From contig NC_091120.1 in the NCBI RefSeq assembly GCF_040183065.1, positions 22,105,708 to 22,169,707 of the forward strand: DNA of 64,000 nt, given 5' to 3'. The notes below the pieces were generated by a model. It worked only from the letters and a program-made list of their open reading frames with translations. It ran no database searches and was not told where the DNA came from. A program made the translations under genes and the position numbers. Positions 1 to 43,017 of the stretch are shown here, one piece after another. Origin of the DNA: Periplaneta americana. Lineage: Eukaryota; Arthropoda; Insecta; Blattodea; Blattidae. Positions within the stretch are counted from its first letter, which is position 1; every line of letters starts with the position of its first letter.

Positions 1-144
1 CACGCGATCATTGGTGGGTTTAAAATTTTCTAGCTCTCATTGAATACACGACACACAAATACTTTGTCCAAATATCACAACCAACACAATGTTTGCAGTA
101 TAAAATGCTCACACATGTTAGGTATTATTCTCCATTATTTACAG

Positions 145-293
145 GCCCTAATGCTCTGCTAGGCATGGAACAAGATTCGATAGAAACAGCACTATTCGAC
201 GTCCCTCGGTGGGGCTGGTCTATAGAACTGAGAAGACCAGTTTCTAAACGAACAATGAATTTAAATATCAGTCGACAAACTAGCGCCAATTAG
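145..293 (+). CDS. Possible terminal exon of an unknown upstream gene
   Basis: A pyrimidine-rich stretch ending in TTTACAG precedes 145. An open frame (entered in phase 1) then runs about 49 codons, beginning GPNALLGMEQDS, to TAG at 291-293, and an AATAAA follows at 322-327. Acceptor, short frame, stop and polyA signal are the pattern of a last coding exon. I do not recognise the peptide and no second exon is visible, so this could be chance. Confidence 0.2.
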
Positions 294-1078
294 GCCTATG
301 TCGATAGTAACATCGACATGCAATAAAGACAAACTGAAAAGATAAGGAATGTCCAAGTGAAGAATCTCAATTTCATTCATCACTATTACAGAACTAAACA
401 TGCGTGAAATTATTTCTTGCAAACTACTGTAGGCCTACTTTCTCGAATCTTTCGCAATGCAATTTTGCTAAGTTCATGATTTTATAGTACTCAACACACA
501 TCACAGGTAAGAATGATGGATATGGAAAATTTAAATTATTAACTGACATAAAAAGTATGTAAAAAGAAAATCATTTCTACAAAATATTTCAGAAACTATG
601 AAGACTTGTTCAAAGAACCAGATCTCTAGAAATAAAACATTATTTTTAGTATACATTTAGCTAAATCATCTATATCATCAACTACACACTTTGACTCTTT
701 AGAAAGGATATTATTCGTCTACTTATTTTAATGTTGTCCTGATATTGTCCCATATTGTAGTACAAGTACCTACTTTTTCATTGTATAAAATCATTCCTAC
801 AGAGATGGAATCAAACAAAAGTGATCAATATACTTTCAAACTTCATAATTAATTTATTCAGTCAGCAGATATGGTTTTATGTCATGAAGTTTCCTTTCTA
901 GCGAGAAAATGAGCCAAATGCTGCTGCTGTCTTCTTCAAAATATTTTAAAATGTGAGAAAATAAACACAGTAGGTAATGGGAAAATATCTCGTCTAAATA
1001 TAAGAATATTGCAAATTCTCATTTATTTCCATTTAATACTGGTACCAGACAGTGTAGGTATACCATTATTGCCAATGC

Positions 1079-1129
<51 letters not shown>

Positions 1130-2330
1130 GACTACTATCGCTATATAAAAACTGAAGATTAATTTTTCTTTATTATTTAAACAATAAAATCTATGCATAA
1201 GCGATCAATACCAACACTAATAACGTACGTACTATGATAGTTATATTTGTTCTTCAGAAATTTACTTAAATATGAAATTACGCCTGTTATTATTGATATG
1301 GCTAAGGAGAAGGAAAGAAAGGCGAGAAGGAATTGCAAAAGAAAAGTAGGAAGAATTAATATAACCGTCTTAAAGAATTTTTATTATAATTTTCATACAA
1401 ATCTCCACTTCCTCTTTCATCTCAACATAATATTCGCCATCTGTGCACAGAAATTACGTAATTCTCTAAAAAAAATTACAATTTTATCTTCTGTTACTTT
1501 AGTGTTGAATTAATATGCCTCTGAAAACCGCGAAACTTAGTTTTGTAATTTGAAACTGTTAGTTACAATATTAATATTAAACATCAATCTCAATCCGAGA
1601 AATTTTGGAGCTCTTCGCACTTCATTTTAAAATTTCAAAACTTCCTTTCTGAGTTCCCTTCTCACATCAATTTCTTTGGGTATGAGGGCCATGAATTTCG
1701 AGCCACTTAACAAAATTGTTAATTTGTGTACAAAGTAAATGAAATTAATTTTGTCAATAAAGTTCTGTTTTTATTTTTTTTTTTCAAATAGTGCAAACAC
1801 TCAAACATCAGTACTTTTTATTATTATGGTACTCAAATGAATTCACAATGCAGATCTTCTCATTTACTTTCATAATAAAGTTGCATTCTTCACTTCTTCA
1901 TCTGTCGACATCTCTATCCCACCATAGGGGCCGAGTTCGATTCCAAGCTATATTGTTAAATTTATGGAAACACATGTTCTAATTACTTTCAACTATTGCT
2001 CCATAATTTCCAAATCATAAACTCATTGTCTCCAAGTACAGGTAGTCTTTATAATTTAAATGGACATCAACGAAAAAATAATGTCTCAAAAACATACACT
2101 GATGTCTGTCTGTTCATTTCAGTACGCAATAATAAATGTACCTCATTTTGTCTAATTTAAAGATTGAAGATATTTTGTGCTGTAAAGTTGTCGACTTTTC
2201 AGAAAATTGCAATATCGAATATGACTGAGCCAATAAGAGATTGAATTTCCAGCTGTTAAACTACCAAACATGCTAAAAAAAAAAGCTGGCTTGCGTCTTT
2301 TAGTCGAATGACACTCGATGTTGTACGAAA
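294..2330. other. Intergenic DNA, no gene seen
   Basis: AT-rich sequence with a long (ATT)n microsatellite at 1080-1128. The short open frames at 1247-1513 and 1791-1982 are low-complexity and match no family I know. Confidence 0.6.
1080..1128. repeat. (ATT)n microsatellite
   Basis: About 16 uninterrupted ATT units, read directly. Confidence 0.95.
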
Positions 2331-3312
2331 GGAAGTAGCTTCCTACATGGTTCAGAATCGATCCTGAACTGCCTACTCATGCGCAGTAGCTCAATGTGCG
2401 TTCCAACAAGACTAGAACTGATTCCAAACTGATTCTTTTTTATCCTCTCAGTTCCAAACCGATATTGGACTCCCAGCTCCCTGTTTCAACATGCTCCTCG
2501 TTCGGAACGAGTGCAGTGTTGCGAACCCGATTCTTAAAAACCCGCTATAAAACAGTGCAGAAAACTGCTAAATTGTTATACTGTCAATATAAAATGAGAT
2601 TATTTTGCCGCTGTGAGTGTTAAAAATACCGTTAAATCCCTATATCACCAATAAACATTTCATAAATTTTACCCGCTAAAAACGAACACTGAAAAACGCC
2701 AGATCTAGCGGGAAAACAGCTGAATTGGCAACATTGAACAAGTGAAATTGATTCTCGCTGACGCATGCGCAGATGGTTTAATCTGGAGTTGACGGAGACT
2801 GTCTTACAAATAGCTTTTAACATTTTAAGGAACCCGGAGGTTCACTGCTGCCCTCACATAAGCCCACCATCTGTCCCTATCTTGAGCAAGATCAATCCAG
2901 TCTCTACCATCATATTCCACCTCCCTCAAACCCATTTTTTTATTATCCTCCCATCCACGTCTCTGCCTCCCCAAAGGTCTTTTTTCCACCAGTCTCCCAA
3001 TTATAACACTTTATATGCATTTCTATTATGGAGACTAGGCAGGTTAAAATAAAAAAAAAATAGTCCATATGAGTGATTTGGAATGTGATAGAGATATATT
3101 TTACCAAGAATTGAGTTCAGAAGAGAATATAATTTTATTTTAATATGAGAAGAAACTCATAAGGTCATGAAAGAAGAGTTCAAGAAATGTTCAAACAAGT
3201 AAAATCCCGAACTAGTTCTGACACCATACATAACAGGCGCATGCTTCGAAAGAAGTTCGATATTAGTTCAGAACACATTCTGAATTTTATTACTTGCTGG
3301 AATGAGCTTAAT
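2331..3312 (-). mobile_element. TIR DNA transposon, copy 1, with a LINE inserted
   Basis: The same family as the intact 511-bp copy at 60422-60932, in opposite orientation. The left end carries the CATGGTTCAGAAT and ACTCATGCGCAGTAGC blocks, and the right end the ACTTGCTGGAA block. Between them, a LINE 3' piece at about 2794-3028 interrupts the element, which resumes at GAGACTAGGCAGG. The ends are more diverged than in the other copy. No transposase is encoded, so it is a non-autonomous relative. The superfamily is not clear from the ends. Confidence 0.75.
2794..3028 (-). mobile_element. RTE-like LINE, 3' terminal fragment
   Basis: The minus strand reads a degenerate version of the LINE tail complete at 3899-4690 (GRPRRRWEDN, DLREVGYDDRDW, MNLRVP). 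It is 5'-truncated and lies inside the TIR transposon described at 2331-3312. Confidence 0.85.
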
Positions 3313-3397
3313 ATCGATCATACCGAAGCATATGTTAGATCTGCTGCATCAGAAATAGTTTACTTCTGTTTACACTATGTTAAGAAATGGCCAAGTT

Positions 3398-3399
<2 letters not shown>

Positions 3400-3442
<43 letters not shown>
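3400..3442. repeat. (CA)n microsatellite
   Basis: About 21 CA units directly after TIR-element copy 1. Confidence 0.95.
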
Positions 3443-3443
<1 letters not shown>

Positions 3444-3898
3444 AATAAACCAAATTTGAAATGATGATATTAAAAAGAGGACAAACCATGGGAAGGATTA
3501 GCTTCTATTGATGTTATGCTCCTTCTAAATACTGTGCATTTTCGTTGATGCTTATGTGTGTTTTATTTGGCTCTCAAGAACTGAAAATGAAACCTGTACT
3601 TCAAAATTACATAATCACTGCAAAAAGCACACTTGCAAAGAATGAACCTTCTTCAGCTTATATCTCGAAGAGGTCATATGTTAATAGAGGATCAGGAAGA
3701 TCAATAGATATTCACATGACTAGTTATCACAACAGATCACGGAAGAGGAAGGGAGATGATGAATATTAACAATCTCATCATTGTGAGGGATGAGATAATA
3801 AAATTACCTTAATAGAACAAATTACCTATTATAAACATTCTTTTCATTCTGGTACCTACCGGTACTCTGTATGTATGTTTTTTTTTACATAAGTAATC

Positions 3899-4690
3899 CT
3901 CAAACGATTAGGGAAAACGCGGAAATTCTACTTGAAGCAAGTTAAGAGATAGGGTTGGAAGTAAATCCCGAAAAGACTAAGTATATGATTATATCTCGTG
4001 ATCAGAATATTGTACGAAATGGAACTATAAAAGTCGGAGATTTATCCTTCGAAGAGGTGGAAAAATTCAAATATCTTGGAGCAACAGTAACAAATATAAA
4101 TGACATTCGGGAGGAAATTAAACGCAGAATAAATATGGGAAATACCTGTTATTATTCGGTTGAGAAGCTTTTGTCATCTAGACTGCTGTCAAAAAATCTG
4201 AAAGTTAGAATTTATAAAACAGTTATATTATCGGTTGTTCTGTATGGCTGTGAAACTTGGACTCTCACTTTGAGAGAGGAACAGAGATTGAGGGTTTTTG
4301 AGAATAAGGTTCTTAGGAAAATATTTGGGGCTAAAAGGGATGAAGTTACAGGAGAATGGAGAAAGTTACACAACGCAGAGCTGCACGCATTGTATTCTTC
4401 ACCTGACATAATTAGGAACATTAAATCCAGACGTTTGAGATGGGCAGGGCATGTAGCACGTATGGGCGAATCCAGAAATTCATATAGAGTGTTAGTTGGG
4501 AGGCCAGAGGGGAAAAGACGATTGGGGAGGCCGAGACGTAGATGGGAAGATAATATTAAAATGGATTTGAGGGAGGTGGGATATGATGATAGAGACTGGA
4601 TTAATCTTGCTCAGGATAGGGATCGATGGCGGGCTTATGTGAGGGCGGCAATGAACCTCCGGGTTCCTTAAAAGCCAGTAAGTAAGTAAA
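3899..4690 (+). mobile_element. RTE-like LINE, C-terminal fragment
   Basis: An open frame of 238 codons (3955-4671) covers the end of an endonuclease/reverse-transcriptase polyprotein: a thumb-region LYGCETWTL motif, then RRLRWAGHVARM, GRPRRRWEDN and a terminal NLRVP. This tail is typical of RTE-type arthropod non-LTR elements. The polymerase core is missing, so the copy is 5'-truncated and dead. It ends in AGTAAGTAAGTAA, a short tandem repeat in place of a polyA tail. Fragments of the same family lie at 2794-3028, 30633-31047, 45176-45400 and 46017-46852. Confidence 0.85.
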
Positions 4691-6373
4691 TTAGGCCTAC
4701 CTATTGAGGATAGTAACGTTGACACTTTTACTGTCTTGAGGACCATCTTTTACTTATTTTTATGATACAAGAAAAATCCCACTGAATACGACTTATTGCT
4801 TGCTTGATTTATATCTTGCGTGGCTTCCACTATTGTAAATTTATCTTGTATTTTATTTAACGACGTTTTCTACAGCAGAAGTTATTCAGTGTCAAATTCA
4901 ACAAATTTTCCGTATATTACTTCACTTCAGAGACATGGTTCTTTTATGTACTACAAATCTATGATATGGGTCCCACAACTTTCCCAGAGTAAGTCGTGCT
5001 AAAGATTTTATCATTTTTGACCGGGTTCCAATATGCAAAGCTCGCAACCAACGGCCAGAATGATAACCATGACTACTGAGGATGATTATGTGACATGGTC
5101 CAAGGATTAGCAAGCAGGCATCATGCTTCCAGGTAGCGATCGAGCATAAGTTTGAATCTTACTTGTTAATTACATGGTTGGATTTATTTAATTTTCCCAA
5201 CTTAAGTCGAATACTGGGTAATTCCTCGAACACATTTCACTATTACCACTTACACTGATGCTGGATGGCTGCTCAGTTAATATAGCTGATTTTGATATTG
5301 CAGTTTTCTGTATCATATAATATGATAGAAATACAAATATATTTAATAAAACCAATGCATTTACACATATACAATACGTGGGACAAGTGCAAGAACACTG
5401 ACAAACTAGACTAGAAATTAAATTCAATTATGAAGTTCTACGAAGACTCTCTGAATGACAGTGACATTTGAATAGTTTAACAAAATTTCCTAACAGCAGA
5501 TGAAATTCAGTTTCTAAAATTTTTGCATAGATCTACTTTAAAATTATAAATTGCGTAATAAATCTGTAAGAAATGAGCTAAAGGTTATGAAATAACCAAA
5601 ATTGTTTGAAAATTACAAAGAGAAATGGGTTGACTACTTAACTACATAGACAAAAAAATACTGGTAGTAGCTTTCCAATAATTACATAAATGCATGTACT
5701 CAATGACAAGAGATGAAGACTGTCTTAGAAAACAATGAAACAAACCAGTGGTCTGATCTTTATGTAGGCATTTGTTGAAAATATTAGTACGTACAGGTAT
5801 ATTGTAAGTATTGTTTTTTATGATAATGATGATGACCTTCAATATTAAATTTTCTAAAAATTTTTATTAAGACAAAGAATATTTCCTTAAGAAATAAATA
5901 AAAGATTCTAGACTATATTGTTGATGTATGCCTTTAAAACATTCCAGTAAAAGAATCATGCAAATATTTAATTAATTGTATATTTTATTATGTAAATGCT
6001 TTATGGTTGTAAAAATTATGCAAATTTGATATTATTTTTACAAGTAGCCTATATACTGTAATGAATTTTACTACATTTTTGGCAGGCTAATGGTGTACCT
6101 CTCCTTTTAATAAATTTATTTGTCAACTAATGCATTTTTTTATTCACCTAAGTTCATCGGCTTATACGGGTAGGCCTACTGAACCTATTCTTTCTCTTTC
6201 ATTTTTTTGTCTCTGGGGGGGGGGGGGGAGAATAGGAAATCTTAATTCCATCACTTCCCTGTTGGTACGCAACTGTTGTCATTTAATTGTTTGTTCCGAC
6301 TCCAGAGTAAAAAGGTAATAGGTTCGATTCCAGAAATTGATGAGATAACAACGAAGTAAAAAAAAAAGATAAA

Positions 6374-6410
<37 letters not shown>

Positions 6411-6500
6411 GAAGAAGAAGAGAAATGTGCCCCCTTCCATTGCAGGAATGAGCAAAGAATTGCGCACTTTTCCGTGTGAGCTAGAGCGCAGCGGATTTGA
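4691..6500. other. Intergenic DNA upstream of RPB2
   Basis: No gene or recognised transposon is seen. It contains a G14 run at 6215-6228 and an (AAT)n tract at 6376-6408 followed by GAA units. Such tracts close to a promoter are common and need not be functional. Confidence 0.6.
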
Positions 6501-6503
6501 GTG

Positions 6504-6536
6504 TTCGAATTTCGAACTTCGAAAGCACAGTTCGAA
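6504..6536. promoter_or_regulatory. Cluster of four TTCGAA palindromes
   Basis: TTCGAA occurs at 6504, 6511, 6518 and 6531; the first three sit at an exact 7-bp period. The cluster lies about 150-180 bp upstream of the RPB2 start codon. Spacing does not fit a heat-shock element. The role is unknown; promoter location is inferred from the gene start only. Confidence 0.35.
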
Positions 6537-6539
6537 ACT

Positions 6540-6683
6540 GTTCACGGAGCTGTTTAAAATGGCGAGTTGGCAGGAGGTGAGGAAGTGAGACTTCAGCCAT
6601 TTTTAATTATTGTGAGACGTCTTAAGAGCCCTAAGAAACGTTTATTTCGTAATTTGTAATAAAAACAAGAAGGGTGAGAGAAG
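6540..6683 (+). promoter_or_regulatory. RPB2 core promoter / 5' UTR region
   Basis: No TATA box is apparent. AAAATGGCG at about 6556 resembles the YY1-type motif often found just downstream of the start in TATA-less housekeeping genes. The leader then runs to the ATG at 6684, whose context (AAGATGT) is acceptable. The exact start site cannot be read from sequence. Confidence 0.4.
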
Positions 6684-39782
<33,099 letters not shown>

Positions 39783-39950
39783 GAAGAGCCTAGGAATGTG
39801 TGTGAGTGGAAAAAGTACTGACTGACTCATTGTTGTTATTCAACCTTTCTGAAAAAGTGAATCTGTCTTCTATGAAGTAGTTTGTGTACAAAAAATTTAA
39901 TGACATTTGTAAATGTGTCATTAAAGAAAATTAAAAAAAAAAAAAAACAA
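39783..39950 (+). other. RPB2 3' UTR and polyA signal region
   Basis: Follows the stop at 39780-39782. ATTAAA at 39920-39925 lies about 140 nt downstream, just before an A-rich run that would obscure the true cleavage site. Confidence 0.55.
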
Positions 39951-40782
39951 ACAAACAAACATTACATTTTTTGGGTAAGTTGTTTACTTCTATATGGACT
40001 TGTTTAACTACATACATGAGGAGGTCCGTTTCAAACCGTATTAAGTTCACTGATGTAATTTTTTCAGGAGAGAAGGAGTACTATTTACGTGTCAACTAAG
40101 GGAGGTAAATTAAAATATTAAAATTATTAATTACTGGACGAACTTAATTTATCAGAATCAATTATATTTGAAATCACTATTACATCAGACTGTCCTGAAA
40201 TTCAGAAAATATCATGGACATAATATGGTTTGATGTGAACATAAAAAAGAAAAAAAAATCTTAGTATTTGTAAAAATTCAACCAAAGTAATTGTGTAAAT
40301 AATAGGTAACTTCCCTTGATTTACTCCTATGGAATATTGAATCACCAAGGTATAATGTTCATTAATGTTAATGATCTTCATCAGCTTTCTTTTTTGTTGA
40401 GAAAACTGTTTCCTTGACCCTGCATTTATCATGTTTGGGAATTGAACAACAGTGAAACTGGCATCCCCTATGCTAACATGGTGGTTCGAACCGTGTTAAA
40501 TAGGATTCTTATCAAAGTCTGCAGATTGAAACAAGGATATCCTCTTGTACATTACATGATTATTGTAGAAAACAGTTTTTTAATGAAAATAAGTCTCCTA
40601 AACATCTATTAATTATTATTAAAAAATATAGTGAAAATATTATACCAAAGTTCACTTTGTTGTTGTCATGCTGTTTTCTTCTTCACTATTTTCCTGCTTT
40701 CTCTGCTATTCTCACCTATAGACACTTACTCCTCCATTTTCGCGGATATCACATCCACAACTGGACTGCAGCAGCACTGAAC

Positions 40783-41036
40783 CCTAGATCATAATATACC
40801 CATATAGGTCGGCCTTATAGGTTTTGAAGTTAACAACTTTTGTCAAGTTTACTACGCTGCCATCTAGTTGTTACATAAGGAGTCACGTCATAATTCCCAT
40901 TTGAATTGCATTAGCGACTATACTGCCATCTCGTGTTCGTTTACGGCGGACGGGTAGCGATCCTGGCGGTTGTTCTCTTCAAAGTGCTGCCGATTTCAAC
41001 ATAGCTATGAGTTATCTGCTACATATATGATCTAGG
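40783..41036. mobile_element. 254-bp MITE with 7-bp TSD
   Basis: Ends CCTAGATCATA and TATGATCTAGG are flanked by ACTGAAC at 40776-40782 and 41037-41043. The interior includes CTACGCTGCCATCTAG. hAT- or P-type insertion would give 8 bp, so the superfamily is left open. Confidence 0.85.
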
Positions 41037-41141
41037 ACTGAACTGATACAAAGTTCGACAGTAAGTCATACTGTAAATTAGCGCTAGTTTTTCTCAGTGC
41101 AGGAAACTTGACACACAACCTTACAATGAAAAATATTAATT

Positions 41142-41349
41142 AATCTTCATCTTTACGATGTTGGTGACGTATAAACGTCCACTGATGTGACATATTAATG
41201 AATTTAAATACTATTATAGTCACAATCATGCCATGGTATGAAAGAAAAATTTCATAACCTCGAGCGGAATACGAACCTGCGATTTAAATTCATTAATATG
41301 TCACATCAACGGACGTTTATACGTCACCAACATCGTAAAGATGAAGATT
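41142..41349. repeat. 68-bp inverted repeat around an antisense SINE piece
   Basis: Arms 41142-41209 and 41282-41349 match at 66 of 68 positions. The interval 41191-41282 is the reverse complement of the SINE segment at 41513-41603. The region is therefore a compound palindrome. Confidence 0.9.
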
Positions 41350-41462
41350 ACATTTGTAAAGTTTCTTCACACCATATGCAGTGCTGACTAGATCAGATGC
41401 TATGGACAGTACTCTATAACAGAGTCGCCAGTATGAAAGGATAATTCCAAGCCTTTGGCGTG

Positions 41463-41610
41463 AGACGATCTTGATAGCTCAGTGGTAGAGCACCTGACCG
41501 GAGTACAGGAAGTCGCAGGTTCGTATCCCGCTCGAGGTTATGAAATTTTTCTTTCATACCATGGCATGATTGTGACTATAATAGTATTTAAATTCATAAA
41601 TATTAATTAG
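41463..41610 (+). mobile_element. tRNA-derived SINE, family 5
   Basis: The head TAGCTCAGTGGTAGAGCACC and the B box GGTTCGTATCC can be folded into a degraded cloverleaf with mismatched anticodon and T stems. A tail of about 80 bp begins GTTATGAAATTTTTC. It is a SINE rather than a tRNA gene, because the tail is repeated (inverted) at 41191-41282. Confidence 0.8.
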
Positions 41611-42844
41611 TTTTGGACAATACAGTTTGATGCAGACGAAGACATGGACATAATACAGTTTGCTACAAACACCCAGTTTCATGCATCCTTTTCAAGGGGA
41701 TTTAATACAGTTAGACCCAGACTTCACAGCATGATACAGCATGTTCAGAATTATACGAAATCATATAAAACTCAATTTCGTCCGAGGGTGGACTTAATAT
41801 GGTTTGGAATGGACCTCCTCATATGTCATGTAAGATATTTTTTCTTGAATTTATATGAGTACGGTAAAAATGACTGATGTATTACGTAATAAACTCTCAA
41901 GAAATTAAATTCTTGGTAGATATTTTTCATTGAACACAATGTATATCCTGCCCGCATCCAGAGACAAGATTCTTTTTTATGCTGTAAACTCACAACTTTA
42001 CTTCTCTTCCAAAGGAAACCATACTAAGGATTTTGATATCCTTAAAAAAAGTCACTCTTGGCCACGCTTGAACCCAGAAACCTTGGATCCATTGACATCC
42101 TTTTGACCACTGAGAAAATTACAGTAAAAACCCGATTTTGTGTGGTCTCGAATTAATGTAAACCCACATTTGTTATTTAGCCAACTGTCTGAAGACAGGT
42201 CTGAACTCACAAGTGATACAAATAAGGCACCACTTATGAGGCAACTAAGCCAGGAGATAGTGGCATGGGGTGGCCAATTCCAACCCACATTTAATGTAAG
42301 AAATTTCATTGCAAGTTACAAGTTTTTTTTTTTCACGTGTTTCGGGAAGACGCTGTTTTGTATGGCTGCTTTAGGAATGAAGTACTGGTAAGTGGGAAGG
42401 AAGTGAAGGAGAGCACTTTCAAGATTGGAGACAAATATCCAGTGATGTACCTATGACAGATAAACAGATACGACATTCATTTCGCAATAAACCAAGGCTT
42501 ACTGACTGCCCATTGTGCTATTGCACATTTTTTCCACCAGCCAAAAACAGCTGTTCCTGCTCTACATACACAAGGTGCGCAAATGTTCTTTGTGAGTATT
42601 ATTTTTTAATCTTACTAATCATTGCTATTATGAGGTTTTTTTCTGTTGTATAGCTATAATTATATTGATAATATTAATAAAGAATTTTAACTTATAGACG
42701 GAATTACACTGTTTTCCTTTATTAAAATTATTTTTTACAAATATGTATGATCATTACATGTATTTACATGTACATGTTTAATAGGTAATAAAACATTTTA
42801 TGATGACAAATGAAAACTGTATGATTAAGTTTACACTGATTTTA

Positions 42845-43017
42845 TTATTCTTGTATGTTCTCAGGAGGTGCTAGTTCAAAGCGTGGGCTGTCTTGCTGAT
42901 AAGAATTTCTGATAGCATTGTATAGGTTATATAGAGGATTTGTCTCTTCAGTGTTCTTGTCTGTTAGTTCTTCTGCTTCGTTGGTTAGACGGCATTTTAT
43001 GTCAATGTAGCAAGATT
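42845..43017 (-). CDS. inotocin: Inotocin exon 3: last two neurophysin Cys and C-terminal tail
   Basis: Follows TTTCAG and restores the frame as H-E-S-C. It supplies the cysteines of SCYIDIKC and then a 40-plus-residue acidic, Asn/Glu-rich tail to TAA at 42845-42847. An AATAAA overlaps the stop (42841-42846) and another lies at 42717-42722. Confidence 0.93.

Larger units (their letters stand above)
39951..42840. other. RPB2-inotocin intergenic region (convergent genes)
   Basis: Repeat-derived DNA between two 3' ends: a 254-bp MITE, a nested palindrome and a tRNA-type SINE. Near 42120 a pogo-type TIR-like ACAGTAAAAACCCGATTTT is seen without a partner. No gene is recognised. Confidence 0.6.

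Noticed and set aside
6504-6536. Heat-shock element
   Set aside because: GAA and TTC units are spaced by 1 bp or overlap, not by the 2 bp required.
41463-41540. Possible genuine tRNA gene
   Set aside because: The cloverleaf needs several G-U pairs and has mismatches in the anticodon and T stems, and its tail is duplicated nearby; it is a SINE.
42052-42653. Overlapping open frames as a gene between RPB2 and inotocin
   Set aside because: No family match, no splice logic, and a pogo-type TIR-like motif nearby; probably transposon debris.
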